DNA of 64,000 nt, from the NCBI GenBank assembly GCA_036495485.1, contig DASXMU010000272.1, positions 27,610 through 91,609 of the forward strand. Reading direction: 5' to 3'. The DNA comes from PALSA-505 sp036495485 (GTDB lineage: Bacteria; Actinomycetota; Actinomycetes; Streptosporangiales; Streptosporangiaceae). Within the stretch, counting starts at the first letter, position 1. Every line of letters begins with the position of its first letter. Below, one piece after another: positions 28,101-36,508 of this stretch. The notes under the pieces are model-generated. The model made no database searches and had not been told where the DNA came from. It saw nothing but the letters and a program-made list of their open reading frames with translations. The translations under genes were made by a program, and so were the position numbers.

Positions 28101-29166
28101 CACCCAGGCCAGCGTCTCCGGTGAGAACGACGACGGGATCGACTTCTCGCCCAACGGCACCGGTTCGCCCGACGGCCTGACCGGCACCGTGACGATCTCC
28201 AACTCCTCGTTCACCGGCTCCGCGGACAACAACGCGGTCATCAGCGATACCAGCGGAACCCTGAACCTGACCATCACCGGCAGCACGTTCAGCAGCGACA
28301 ATGCCACCAGCGGCAACGACGGGCTGCACATCGACGCCGACGGCAGCACGAGCGCGACGGTCAGCGTCACCGGCTCGACGTTCCTCAACAACTTCGGTGA
28401 TCACTTCCAGTTCTCCACCGACGAAGCCTCCACCGGAACCAACAGCGTCACGTTCTCCAGCAACTCCCTGAGCACCACCGCCGCTGGGGTCGAGGGTGGT
28501 GGCGTGGTGATCAGCCCGTTCGGCAACTCGCACACCACGCTCACCGCGAACAGCAACAACATCCAGCACTCGGTCTTCAGCGGTATCGCAATCGACGAGA
28601 ACGGCTCCACCGGGACGCTGTCCGGCACGGTCAACGGCAACACGATCGGCACGGCCTCGTCGGCCAACTCCGGCTCGCAGGGCAACGACATCGGCATCTT
28701 CGCCGAGGGCTCGGTCACCGAGACGCTGGCGATCACCAACAACCAGCTCTTCCAGTACGACAATGACGCCGGGATCAGCTTCCTCGACCGCCAGGGCAAC
28801 CCGGCGATGAACCTGACCATCACCGGCAATACCATCGCCGACCCCGGGACGTTCGGGAGCTGGGGCTTGCTCGGCGACGCCGGCGCCGAAACCGGGGACA
28901 ACGGGACCGTGTGCGCCGCCATCTCGGGCAACTCGATGACCGGGTCCGCTCAGCCGGGCCAGGGCGGCGCGGACTTCGAGCTGGATCAGTTCTTCAACAC
29001 CACGATCAAGCTCCCCGGGTACACCGGCACGTCGCAGAACACCAGCGCGGTCGTCAGCTTCGTCCAGGGCAACAACATCAGCGGCGGCACACCGAGCGGT
29101 CTCGCGATTGCCAGCGGCAGCGGCGGCGGGTTCACCGGCGGCACGAGCTGCCCGGCCCCCTCCTGA
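25153..29166 (+). CDS. Large secreted Ig-like/beta-helix surface protein
   Basis: ATG 25153 is chosen because GAGGAGG precedes it by seven bases; the longer frame from 25027 has no such site. The 1,337-residue product opens with a signal sequence (LWSLSLSVATAASMFV...). Two cadherin-like repeats follow, each with a DTLSFTSQN...GITGSY-type signature. Then comes a Big_9-type domain (AVDDTASTDKNTATDINVLA), a second one near NQPPIAVNQSYN, and a Gly/Ser/Thr/Asn-rich right-handed beta-helix beginning VVWYVDNSKSAGNGEASSPF and running nearly to the end. No LPXTG anchor or final membrane helix is seen, so it is probably released or loosely surface-bound. The three tail-collar-like genes directly downstream may belong to the same system. 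Confidence 0.85.
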   Translation: MGGISRCARLWSLSLSVATAASMFVLMTAVAPGQGAIASTASGSTTAAATATAAKPSATPVQMDFACARKSTGLLSYTASLSNCAKNQTPVSILPGPVFACVHPGGYVYLVSALSNCPVPPNKHALTLPPTTSTAFFCGNNATGVLSFRATQTKCTGARFPVFVPVAHEAPVLANIETTPLQYQAGTPPVQVTASLTVSSPDAATLAGATVTISSGLAASEDTLSFTSQNGITGSYDSSTGVLTLTGTASLADYQAALQSVTYSDPNGKTPTTGSRTISFQVNDGSAANNLSNVESRTVAVSPHSPPIAVDDTASTDKNTATDINVLANDSDPDGDPLSVTGVDTTGTKGSVSVNSDDTIHYDPNGQFQNLTQGQTATDSFGYTISDGFATASATVTVTITGVNDLPVISGVETTPLGYRAQDPAVSITSTLTISDDDDATMSGATVSVTSGFSQGQDTLSFTSQNAITGSYSSSTGVLTLSGNDSIANYEAALRSVQFSTSDGSATPASRTVSFAVTDSVGATSTSPAQRTIDLTAANQPPIAVNQSYNAVGNTPLGVGTTPASPAATVSGSLLDGDSDPDSSDPITVTGNTTPAHGTVTVNANGTFTYLPNAGFSGTDTFQYTITDSDDAQNPKSATATATISVGPVVWYVDNSKSAGNGEASSPFNNLAAANSAAGANSIIFLYQGNATYTGGVTMQSGEDLWGQPFGLTVDGFALVPAGGSAPVITNSGGDGIDLAENADVEGVNVSSPSGNGVAASNVNDATVGGTTAVAISGAGGDGIHISGGNGNFGLASTSVTGSSGHSVSIASHTGGTVSIGGSITDSSKGIALTGNTGATIGFGGKLAISTGANTGFSATGGGTVTATGTGSTIATTTATALTVQSTTIGSGGLQFQSISANGANPGISLSGTGTSGGLTVSGTGSAGSGGTIQKSAGNGITLSSTSFPSFTDMVIETNAADGINGSQVNGLTLAGTTVSGNGTQASVSGENDDGIDFSPNGTGSPDGLTGTVTISNSSFTGSADNNAVISDTSGTLNLTITGSTFSSDNATSGNDGLHIDADGSTSATVSVTGSTFLNNFGDHFQFSTDEASTGTNSVTFSSNSLSTTAAGVEGGGVVISPFGNSHTTLTANSNNIQHSVFSGIAIDENGSTGTLSGTVNGNTIGTASSANSGSQGNDIGIFAEGSVTETLAITNNQLFQYDNDAGISFLDRQGNPAMNLTITGNTIADPGTFGSWGLLGDAGAETGDNGTVCAAISGNSMTGSAQPGQGGADFELDQFFNTTIKLPGYTGTSQNTSAVVSFVQGNNISGGTPSGLAIASGSGGGFTGGTSCPAPS

Positions 29167-29250
29167 GGCACCACCAGGCACAGGCATCACCAGGCACCAC
29201 CATCCTGAGTCACATGGCACGGTCCCCAGGGACACTGGAAAGGAGTACGC

Positions 29251-29748
29251 GTGAGCACGCCTTACCTGTCTGAGATAAAGATCATGTCGTTTTCGTTCGC
29301 CCCCAGGGGATGGGCGCAGTGCAACGGTCAGCTGCTCCCGATCAACCAGAACCAGCCGTTGTTCTCTTTGCTCGGCACCACCTATGGGGGCGATGGCCGC
29401 ACCACGTTCGGCCTGCCCAACCTCCAGGGCCGGGTGCCGATCCACATAGGCAACGGGTTTACGCAGGGCAGCCTCGGCGGTGAGCAGGCTCACGTCCTCA
29501 CCGTCGGCGAGGCGCCCTTGCACGTCCACAGCGCGATGGGCACGACCACCGACGGGGACTCGCCAATCCCGGCCGGGAACTTCCTGGGGGCGGCGGACAA
29601 CATGTACGCCCCGCTGGCGGCCCCGGTGAATCTCACGCCAGCGACGGTCACCAACGCCGGCGGCAGCCAGCCGCACCAGAACATGCAGCCGTACCTGGTG
29701 CTGAACTTCTGCATTGCCCTGCAGGGCATATTCCCCAGCCAGAACTAG
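29251..29748 (+). CDS. Tail-collar domain protein 1 (microcystin-dependent-protein-like)
   Basis: This 165-residue protein has the phage tail collar signature: an N-terminal GEI/SEIKIMSF strand, GWAQCNGQLLPI, LFSLLGTTYGGDG, FGLPNLQGRVPI, a central His-rich loop (PLHVHS) and the closing LNFCIALQGIFPSQN. In phages this fold closes the tail fibre. In bacteria it occurs as stand-alone secreted or particle proteins of unclear role. It is the first of three tandem paralogues spaced nine bases apart. The start GTG lies about 85 bases after the beta-helix protein, with GGAAAGGAG upstream. No signal peptide is present. Confidence 0.9.
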   Translation: MSTPYLSEIKIMSFSFAPRGWAQCNGQLLPINQNQPLFSLLGTTYGGDGRTTFGLPNLQGRVPIHIGNGFTQGSLGGEQAHVLTVGEAPLHVHSAMGTTTDGDSPIPAGNFLGAADNMYAPLAAPVNLTPATVTNAGGSQPHQNMQPYLVLNFCIALQGIFPSQN

Positions 29749-29757
29749 GAGTTTCCA

Positions 29758-30264
29758 GTGAGCAGTCCTTATATCGGAGAGATCAGGATGTTCGCCGGGA
29801 ACTTCGCACCGGCCGGCTGGATGTTCTGCAATGGCCAACTGCTGCCGATCGATCAGTACGAGACGTTGTTCAACCTGATTGGCACGACTTACGGAGGTGA
29901 CGGGCAGAGCACCTTCGCGCTGCCCAACCTGCAAGGCCGCCTCCCCGTTCACCAGGGCAACAGTTTTGTGCTGTCACAGTCCGGCGGATCAGAAACGGTG
30001 ACGCTGACCAGCACCCAGACCCCGATGCACTCCCATGCATTCCTGTGCACGGCCAGCACGGGTGCGCAGCGAAATCCGGTGGGAAACTCACCTGCAATCA
30101 TCGTTGCCGGAAGCGCCTACAACCAGGATCCACCCACCGCCGCCCTGGCGCCGCAGAGCATCTCGGCAGACGGGGGTGGCGGCCAGCCGCACGACAACAT
30201 GCAGCCGTATCAGTGCGTCTCGTTCATCATCTCGTTGTTCGGCGTCTTTCCGAGTCAGAGCTAA
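29758..30264 (+). CDS. Tail-collar domain protein 2
   Basis: The second paralogue (168 residues) has the same markers: IGEIRMFAGNFAPAGWMFCN, LFNLIGTTYGGDG, FALPNLQGRLPV, MHSHAF and a closing FIISLFGVFPSQS. It begins at GTG nine bases after the stop of the first copy, with AGGAG overlapping the intergenic gap. The copies are clearly diverged in their central loops, so the triplication is old and the three proteins are likely specialised subunits rather than redundant copies. Confidence 0.9.
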   Translation: MSSPYIGEIRMFAGNFAPAGWMFCNGQLLPIDQYETLFNLIGTTYGGDGQSTFALPNLQGRLPVHQGNSFVLSQSGGSETVTLTSTQTPMHSHAFLCTASTGAQRNPVGNSPAIIVAGSAYNQDPPTAALAPQSISADGGGGQPHDNMQPYQCVSFIISLFGVFPSQS

Positions 30265-30273
30265 GGGGGGTCT

Positions 30274-30804
30274 GTGTCCAGTCCGTTTGTCGCCGAGATC
30301 AGAATCTTCGCGTGCAACTTCGCTCCTACAGGGTGGGCTTTCTGCAACGGCCAGCTCATGCCGCTCTCGCAGAACACGGCACTGTTCTCGCTGCTCGGCA
30401 CCAACTACGGGGGTGATGGCAAGTCGAACTTCGGGCTGCCCAACCTCCAGGGCGCCGCCGCAATGCACTGGGGCCAGTCGCCCGGGGGCAGCCCGTTTTT
30501 CATCGGTGAGAGCGGTGGTGAGACAGCCGTGACGCTGCTCTCAACGGAAGTGCCCGGGCACACGCACAACCTTCAGGCTAGCGAGCACCCCGCGAACCTC
30601 GACTCGCCCAGCCCGCAGAACGCCCTGGCCCGTTCGACGCCCGGCATGATCTACAAGCAGCCGGCCGGGGCGGCGGCGCCGCAGCCGCTGGCAGTGGGCA
30701 CCCTGACCCAGGCGGGCGGGAGCATGGCGCACAACAACCTGATGCCGTACCTGACGCTCAACTTCTGCATCGCCCTGCAGGGCGTCTTCCCGCCCCGCTC
30801 ATGA
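30274..30804 (+). CDS. Tail-collar domain protein 3
   Basis: The third paralogue (176 residues) has VAEIRIFACNFAPTGWAFCN, LFSLLGTNYGGDG, FGLPNLQGAAAMHWGQ, a His-containing loop (VPGHTHN) and the end LNFCIALQGVFPPRS. It starts with GTG preceded by AAGGGGGG, nine bases after copy 2. The last bases belong to a 20-bp duplication that separates it from the GNAT gene. As in the other two copies there is no signal peptide. Confidence 0.9.
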   Translation: MSSPFVAEIRIFACNFAPTGWAFCNGQLMPLSQNTALFSLLGTNYGGDGKSNFGLPNLQGAAAMHWGQSPGGSPFFIGESGGETAVTLLSTEVPGHTHNLQASEHPANLDSPSPQNALARSTPGMIYKQPAGAAAPQPLAVGTLTQAGGSMAHNNLMPYLTLNFCIALQGVFPPRS

Positions 30805-30820
30805 CCACGGCCCCCCGCTC

Positions 30821-31297
30821 ATGACTACGGCTCTGTCACCGGGCCTGCGCCCCGCCGGGCCCGGTGACGCCGAGGTGCTTTACCAGATCTACGCGAGCAC
30901 GCGCGAGGAGGAACTCGCCGTCGTGCCCTGGGACACCGCCACCAAGGAGGCGTTCCTGCGCATGCAGTTCGCCGCCCAGGGCACCGACTATCACGCGAAC
31001 TTTCCCAGCGCCTCCTACGACCTGATCGTGGCGGGCGGCAAGGTGCTCGGCCGACTGTATGTGCTCCGCGACGCACCGGCCTGGCAGGTGATCGACATCG
31101 CCCTGCTGCCCGAGCACCGCGGCAAGGGCATCGGGACCCAGTTGCTCACCGGGCTGCTGGCCGAGGCCGGGGCGGCGGCCAAACCGGTCCAGATCTACGT
31201 GGAGCGGTTCAACCCCGCCCGGCATCTGTACGACCGGCTAGGGTTCCGCCAAATCGGCGATCAGGGCGTTTACCTGCTGCTGGAGTGGGAGGGTTAG
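30821..31297 (+). CDS. GNAT-family N-acetyltransferase
   Basis: The 158-residue protein shows the GNAT core. The acetyl-CoA-binding motif A is IALLPEHRGKGIGTQLL (consensus Q/R-x2-G-x-G/A), followed by the beta5-alpha4 motif LYDRLGF. It starts at ATG 30821, inside the second copy of a 20-bp direct duplication. It is the last gene of the collar-protein row and overlaps the DUF6916 gene by four bases at convergent stops. The acceptor is unknown. A GNAT beside collar-domain proteins and DUF6916 is, as I recall, a repeated neighbourhood, which suggests it may acetylate one of these proteins. Confidence 0.85.
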   Translation: MTTALSPGLRPAGPGDAEVLYQIYASTREEELAVVPWDTATKEAFLRMQFAAQGTDYHANFPSASYDLIVAGGKVLGRLYVLRDAPAWQVIDIALLPEHRGKGIGTQLLTGLLAEAGAAAKPVQIYVERFNPARHLYDRLGFRQIGDQGVYLLLEWEG

Positions 31298-31644
31298 CCG
31301 AACACCGCTTCATAGCGCATGGCCTTCGCTGCCTCTCCGGGCGCCGAAGGCTCATCCGGTCCAATCGGAACCATGAACACCTCCAGCACACCGAGCTGTT
31401 CATGTTCCAGCCGGTGAATGCCCTGTGGCAAAACCTTGTCTACCGGGCCATGGAACACCAGCGAAAACGGCTTGCGGAACGTGCCCGCGGCATTCTCGGG
31501 AAACTCGCTGACATTCACCAGCTCGATCTCGGCAGAAGCTGACTGGCTGCCCTCGGCCGTCTGGTGAGACGCCTGAAACCGGGTGCCCTCGATTCCGCGG
31601 AAGTGCTCGGCGGTCAGTGAATCCAATGAATGGCTTTTCGTCAT
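31294..31644 (-). CDS. DUF6916 family protein
   Basis: This 116-residue protein (opening LDSLTAEHFRGIEGTRFQ and containing FSLVFHGPVD and LPQGIHRLEHEQLG) matches the DUF6916 family pattern. The family is of unknown function and is often found next to tail-collar proteins. It is soluble, with no signal peptide or membrane helix, and mostly beta. The gene is convergent with the GNAT gene, stops overlapping by four bases. By association it is probably part of the collar-protein system. Confidence 0.7.
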   Translation of the reverse strand: MTKSHSLDSLTAEHFRGIEGTRFQASHQTAEGSQSASAEIELVNVSEFPENAAGTFRKPFSLVFHGPVDKVLPQGIHRLEHEQLGVLEVFMVPIGPDEPSAPGEAAKAMRYEAVFG

Positions 31645-31686
31645 GTGCCCACCTTATCAGTGTCAATTACCGGCGGGAATCGCTGA

Positions 31687-33051
31687 TTATCGCCGGGTGG
31701 CGCCGGTGACCAGCCAGCGGGATCCGCGGCTGCGCAGGGTCAGCGTGGCGAACCGGGCGAGCAGCCACAGCGAGTACGCCGCCCACACGCCGGGCAGGCC
31801 GGTGTGCGCGGCCAGCATCACCGCCGCCGCCACGCCGAACACCGCCATGGTGATCAGGCCGGCCAGGGCGAGGTAGTTCTGGTCGCCGGCCCCGATCAGG
31901 ACGCCGTCGAGCACGAACACCACCCCGGCCACGGGCTGCTGCGCCGCGACGATCAGCACGACCGCGAGCAGCAGGTGCCGGACCGGCGGGCTGGCGGCGA
32001 ACAGGGCGGGCAGCACCGGGCGGATGGCCAGCAGCAGCGCGCCGAACGCGACCCCGTAACCTGCTCCCCAGGCGATCATCCGCGTGGTGGCCGTCCGCGC
32101 CGCAGCCGCGTCGCCGGCGCCCAGGTACCGGCCGGTGATCGCCTGCCCGGCGATGGCGATCGCGTCCAGGGCCAGCGCGAGCAGGTTCCACAGCCGGTAG
32201 GCGAGCTGGTGCGCGGCCAGGGCCACGTCACCCAGGTGGGCCGCCATCGCGGTGGCGGCGACCAGCACGGCCTGCAGAGCGATCGTGCGGACGAACAGCG
32301 AGGCGCCGGCCCTGGCCGAGGCCCGCAGCCCGGCTGGGTCAAGCCGCACCGGCACCCCGGCCCGGCGGGCGCCCCGGACGACCATGGCCAGGTAGGCGGC
32401 CGCGGACAGGGTCTGTGCGGTCACAGTGCCCCAGGCCGACCCGGCGATGCCCCAGTGCAGGCCCAGCACCAGCGTGGCGTTCAGCACGACGTTCAGGACG
32501 CTGGCGGTGACCGTGATCAGCAGCGGGGCCATGGTGTTCTGCAGCCCGCGCAGCACGCCCGTCCCGGCCAGCACCGCCAGCATGGACGGCGCGCCGAGCA
32601 GGCTGATCCGCAGGTAGGTGACCGCGCCGTGGGTGACCGCGGGGGTGGCGCCGAACGCGGCGGCGATCCGCCCGGCCAGCGGCCAGCCGACCGCGAGCAC
32701 CGCGAGGCCGATGGCCCCGGCCAGCCACAGCCCGTCGATGCCGTAGCGGATCGCCGCCCGCTGGTTGCCGGCGCCGAGCTGGCGGGCCACCGCCGCTGTC
32801 GTACCGAAGGCCAGGAAGATCGACATGTTGACCAGGGTGGTCAGCGCCTGGCTCGCGACCCCCAGGCTGCCAAGCGGCGCGGTGCCCAGCCGGCCCACGA
32901 TCGCCGCGTCGGCCAGCAGGAACAGCGGCTCGGCGACCAGCGCCCCCAGCGCCGGGACCGCCAGCCGCAGCATCTCGGCGTCCTGGCGGCGCCCCAGCAG
33001 CCGCCGCTCCGCCCGGTCAGGTCCCGCGCCAGTCCGCCAGGGTGCAGTCAT
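31687..33051 (-). CDS. MATE-family multidrug/toxin exporter (DinF-like)
   Basis: The 454-residue protein has about 12 hydrophobic helices in two MATE halves. The first begins LRLAVPALGALVAEPLFLLADAAIVGRLG, the family's hallmark opening. The second begins in ARAGASLFVRTIALQAV. Such carriers expel cationic drugs or metabolites using Na+ or H+ gradients. It reads away from the phosphoesterase gene, with about 230 bases between. No regulator lies next to it. It could export the polyketide, but it lies 8 kb from the PKS genes, so a household role is just as likely. Confidence 0.92.
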   Translation of the reverse strand: MTAPWRTGAGPDRAERRLLGRRQDAEMLRLAVPALGALVAEPLFLLADAAIVGRLGTAPLGSLGVASQALTTLVNMSIFLAFGTTAAVARQLGAGNQRAAIRYGIDGLWLAGAIGLAVLAVGWPLAGRIAAAFGATPAVTHGAVTYLRISLLGAPSMLAVLAGTGVLRGLQNTMAPLLITVTASVLNVVLNATLVLGLHWGIAGSAWGTVTAQTLSAAAYLAMVVRGARRAGVPVRLDPAGLRASARAGASLFVRTIALQAVLVAATAMAAHLGDVALAAHQLAYRLWNLLALALDAIAIAGQAITGRYLGAGDAAAARTATTRMIAWGAGYGVAFGALLLAIRPVLPALFAASPPVRHLLLAVVLIVAAQQPVAGVVFVLDGVLIGAGDQNYLALAGLITMAVFGVAAAVMLAAHTGLPGVWAAYSLWLLARFATLTLRSRGSRWLVTGATRR

Positions 33052-33284
33052 CCACCCAGTGTCACCAGAAGATCAGGCGCCCCCGGCGGCGGGGGAGAGC
33101 GGCCCGCGATGTCATGGCCTGCGGCAGGTCGCGATCACTGCTCTGCTGACGGCACAGGCACCTAGCGCCTGATTGGCACAAAGATGTCACTTCTACTTGG
33201 TTGTAGCAACCGCAATCAGCCGGGACCATACGAGAACAGTGGTCGTCAAGCACCACACACCGGACTCTTCCCGCAGGAGCACCG

Positions 33285-36134
33285 ATGATCAGCTGGAAAA
33301 CACGCGTAACGGGCAGTGCCGCAGTCGTCGTTCTATCGTTGGCCGGGTTCTACCTGAGCCCGGCCAAAGGCGCCGTGGGGGCGGCCCATCCGGCCGGTCT
33401 GCATCCGGCGACTGGGGTCGGCTCGTGCACGCTCATAAACTGGGCCAACAAGGACCACCCCATCCCGAATGCCAACTCTGTTCCGCTAGGTCACCGTCAT
33501 ATGACCTACAAGCCTGACAACTACGACTGCAAGGGCGCCAAGTTCGCCAAGCCAGGCGTGGAGTTCAGGAGCTTCCCGCAGCCGAAGAGCTTCCATGTCA
33601 CCAACCGGAAGACGACCGAGATGGTCAGTGCGTGCCACTCGATACAGGTTGGGGGCAGCCAGCGATTCGGCCCGGTAGGTGGCGACAAGGCGGGACCGTG
33701 CGCCAAGCAGCGTGAGACGGTGTGGCAGCCGACCGCCAAGACTAACCCGCTGGCCCCCTTCTTCCCGCCGTTCAAGCATTTCGTGATCATCATGCGGGAG
33801 AACCACACGTTCGACGACTACCTCGGCGACTGCAAGACCACGATCGCGGCGGACTGCAACGGCCAGGTGGAGAGCACGAACCACATCAGTCAGGTGCCTG
33901 ACCTGCACACACTGGCCAAGACCTATGGGCTGGGGGATGCCTACAGCACGGGCACGCAGCCGCCGAGCGGCCCCAACCACTGGTGGCTGTTCTCCGCCCA
34001 GTCATCGTCCAGTTCGCAGCAGCAGTCCTATCCGACCGCCACCGGCACCGAGTTCGACCGCTTGCTGGGCGGTGACTCGGGCCCATCCGGGGAGGGCACC
34101 AACCCATGCACCGCTCAGACCGGCACGGGTAGCGGCACCAGCCCCTACACCATGGTCCTGAACGGGGACTTCTACTGGATGCTCAACTCCGGCAGCGGGT
34201 ACTGGCGCAACCCCGCGACGAACAAACTCGAGGTGCTGCCGGTGGATCGCCCCGGCACGACCATCCCGGAGGAACTCCACTACAACGAGTTCACCTGCCA
34301 AGGTCAGAGCATCCCCGACACGACCGTCGGGAGCGCCTTCACGAACTTCGTCTCCACGAACGGGCTGCCGGCCTACTCCTACGTCGAGCTGTTCAACGAC
34401 CATCCCGGTAGTTTCCAGGACATCCCGACCAACGACTCCGAGACGAACACGATCGTCAACTCGATCATGAGCAACCCGGCCACCAAGGACAACACGCTCA
34501 TCGTGATCTCGGAGGACGACACCCAGAACGGCAACAACGGTCCCGACCACGTCAGCAACACCTTCCGCGTGCCGCTGGTGGTCGTGGGATCGCCGACGTT
34601 TGTGAAGCAGCACTACATCTCGCATGTCGCCTACACGACGAGCAACGTGCTTGCCGCGATGGAACGCGTCATGGAGAACGTCCACTCGGGCATCATCAAC
34701 CCCAATGACGACCTGGCCCTGTCAACGTTCCCCATGACGACCGCCGATCAGTCGGCGCTCGCCGACCCTCTGGAGGACTTCTGGGTCCAGGGCTCCACCC
34801 CGCTGTCGGCCATGGCCACCGGCACGCCGACGACGGGCAACGCGCCGCTCAACGTGTCGTTCAGCGGCTCGGCCACCGGCGGCACGGCTCCGTACTCCTA
34901 TAGCTGGAACTTCGGCGACGGGTCGACGAGCACGGCCCAGAATCCCGTCCACACCTACACCAGCGCCGGGACATTCACCGCGACCCTGACCGTCACCGAC
35001 AGTGCCTCACCAGCCCACACGGCCACGGCGAGCGTCACCACCAACGTCAACGCCGTCGGCAACCCGCTGCAGGCCACCGCCGGCGCCGTACCGACGTCCG
35101 GCCAGATCCCGGTGAACGTCGCCTTCACCGGGACCGCCACAGGCGGGACCCCGCCCTACTCCTATAGCTGGAACTTCGGCGATGGATCCGTCTTGAGCAC
35201 GGCCCAGAATCCCAGCCACAGCTACACCACCGCCGCGACCTACATGGCGACCCTGACCGTCACCGACAGTGCCTCACCAGCCCACACAGCCAGCTCCAGC
35301 GTCACCATCACCGCCACGCCCGTCCAGGGGGCGCCGCCAGGCCCGCCACAAAACCTGACCGCGACCGCGGGTAATGGTCAGGTCACCCTGAACTGGCAGG
35401 CCCCGGCCACCAATGGGGGCGTCAACATCACCTCCTACAAGGTGTACCGGGGGCTGACGAGCGGCAGTGAGAAGCTGCTGACCAACGGTGGCTGCAGCGG
35501 CCTCGGCGCCGTCCTCACCTGCACCGACACCGGCCTCACCAGTGGCCAGCCCTACTTCTACAAGGTCACCGCCGTGAATGCGATCGGCGAGGGGGCGCAG
35601 AGCAACGAGGCCACGGCCACGCCCACCGGCGGCAGTTGCACGCCAGCGCAGTTGCTCGGCAACCCCGGGTTCGAGAACGGCAGTTCCAGTCCCTCACCCT
35701 GGACGGTCACCTCGACCCACACGCCTCTCTCGGTGATCAGCGACAGCTCCCTGGAGCCGCCACACGGCGGAACGTGGGACGCCTGGCTCGACGGCTGGGG
35801 CACCACCACCACCGACAACCTCTCCCAGACGCTCACGCTGCCGAGTGGGTGCAGCACCTACAAGTTCAGCTACTGGCTGCACATCAACACGGCCGAAACC
35901 AGCACGACCACCGCGTTCGACACGCTGAAGGTGCAGGTGCTCAACAGTTCCGGCACGGTCCTGACCACCCTGCACACCTACTCCAACCTCGACCACAACA
36001 CCGGATACGCCCAGCACAGCTTCTCGCTGAGCAACTACGCCGGGCAGAAGATCACGCTGAAGTTCACCGGTAAGGAGGACTTCGAACTGCAGACGTCGTT
36101 CGTCATCGACGACACCGCGGTCAACACGAGCTGA
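33285..36134 (+). CDS. Secreted phosphoesterase (acid phosphatase/phospholipase C type) with PKD and FN3 modules
   Basis: Residues 1-~30 form a signal peptide. Residues ~165-500 are the bacterial phosphoesterase domain (PF04185 type): HFVIIMRENHTFDDYLG supplies the metal-binding Glu-Asn and nucleophilic Thr region, and IVISEDDTQNG and NDHPG supply further ligands. Two near-identical PKD repeats follow (YSYSWNFGDG twice), then a fibronectin III domain (PGPPQNLTATAG...), then a C-terminal carbohydrate-binding-like beta-sandwich (LLGNPGFENGSSSPSPWTV). It likely releases phosphate from extracellular phosphomonoesters or phospholipids while the added modules hold it to polymer. GCAGGAG precedes the ATG. 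A strong hairpin 16 bases after the stop ends the unit. Confidence 0.88.
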   Translation: MISWKTRVTGSAAVVVLSLAGFYLSPAKGAVGAAHPAGLHPATGVGSCTLINWANKDHPIPNANSVPLGHRHMTYKPDNYDCKGAKFAKPGVEFRSFPQPKSFHVTNRKTTEMVSACHSIQVGGSQRFGPVGGDKAGPCAKQRETVWQPTAKTNPLAPFFPPFKHFVIIMRENHTFDDYLGDCKTTIAADCNGQVESTNHISQVPDLHTLAKTYGLGDAYSTGTQPPSGPNHWWLFSAQSSSSSQQQSYPTATGTEFDRLLGGDSGPSGEGTNPCTAQTGTGSGTSPYTMVLNGDFYWMLNSGSGYWRNPATNKLEVLPVDRPGTTIPEELHYNEFTCQGQSIPDTTVGSAFTNFVSTNGLPAYSYVELFNDHPGSFQDIPTNDSETNTIVNSIMSNPATKDNTLIVISEDDTQNGNNGPDHVSNTFRVPLVVVGSPTFVKQHYISHVAYTTSNVLAAMERVMENVHSGIINPNDDLALSTFPMTTADQSALADPLEDFWVQGSTPLSAMATGTPTTGNAPLNVSFSGSATGGTAPYSYSWNFGDGSTSTAQNPVHTYTSAGTFTATLTVTDSASPAHTATASVTTNVNAVGNPLQATAGAVPTSGQIPVNVAFTGTATGGTPPYSYSWNFGDGSVLSTAQNPSHSYTTAATYMATLTVTDSASPAHTASSSVTITATPVQGAPPGPPQNLTATAGNGQVTLNWQAPATNGGVNITSYKVYRGLTSGSEKLLTNGGCSGLGAVLTCTDTGLTSGQPYFYKVTAVNAIGEGAQSNEATATPTGGSCTPAQLLGNPGFENGSSSPSPWTVTSTHTPLSVISDSSLEPPHGGTWDAWLDGWGTTTTDNLSQTLTLPSGCSTYKFSYWLHINTAETSTTTAFDTLKVQVLNSSGTVLTTLHTYSNLDHNTGYAQHSFSLSNYAGQKITLKFTGKEDFELQTSFVIDDTAVNTS

Positions 36135-36149
36135 CAGCCTGGGAAGAGA

Positions 36150-36179
36150 GTGGCCGGCCGGTGCCACCCGGCCGGCCAC
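36150..36179. terminator. Perfect 12-bp GC-rich hairpin after the phosphoesterase gene
   Basis: GTGGCCGGCCGG and its exact inverse CCGGCCGGCCAC flank a six-base loop. The outer AGAG/CTCT bases could extend it with a bulge. There is no T run, as is common for actinobacterial terminators. It lies 16 bases past the stop codon. Confidence 0.75.
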
Positions 36180-36223
36180 CCTCTGGTAAATGACCGCGAA
36201 GCGGGGCGGCGGGCCGTGGCAGG

Positions 36224-36498
36224 ATGGCGAGGGTGAAATTCTTACGGCGGTTCGCGTTGTCCTGCATTGGTCTTCCCCGGCTGGCGATGGCCGCCGCGCC
36301 GCTGGCAGTGGTGGCCGTCTGCGGGGCCGCCCTCCCCGCCGTGTCCGGCGCCGCCCCGGCGGGCACCAGGGTTCCGCCCTGGTCTCGCCGCTCAACCAGA
36401 TTCCCGCCAGCGCCTTCCAGGCGGTGAACGAGTCCTGCGTGATGGTCAGCCCCAACTCGGGCCAGGCCAAGGCCAAGCCCGGCTGCCCCATCGGCTAG
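36224..36498 (+). pseudogene. Possible frameshifted small secreted protein
   Basis: One frame from ATG 36224 encodes a good signal sequence (basic MARVKFLRR, then LAMAAAPLAVVAVCGAALPAVSGA). Another frame then continues with a sensible tail, LNQIPASAFQAVNESCVMV, to a stop at 36498. A one-base change near 36355-36375 would join them into a protein of about 90 residues. Either this is a decayed gene or the sequence has an error at that point. I do not recognise the family. Confidence 0.35.
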
Positions 36499-36508
36499 CC
36501 CCGGACGG

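Noticed and set aside
25276..29952. 1,558-residue open frame on the minus strand
   Set aside because: It is antisense to the secreted beta-helix protein and a collar gene, whose families are clear; the repetitive coding strand leaves the opposite frame open.
29251..30804. Prophage
   Set aside because: Three tail-collar domains suggest phage, but there is no integrase, capsid, portal, terminase or lysis gene nearby.
31687..33051. MATE exporter as the polyketide self-resistance pump
   Set aside because: It is 7-8 kb away, behind an unrelated accessory region, and no shared regulation is seen.
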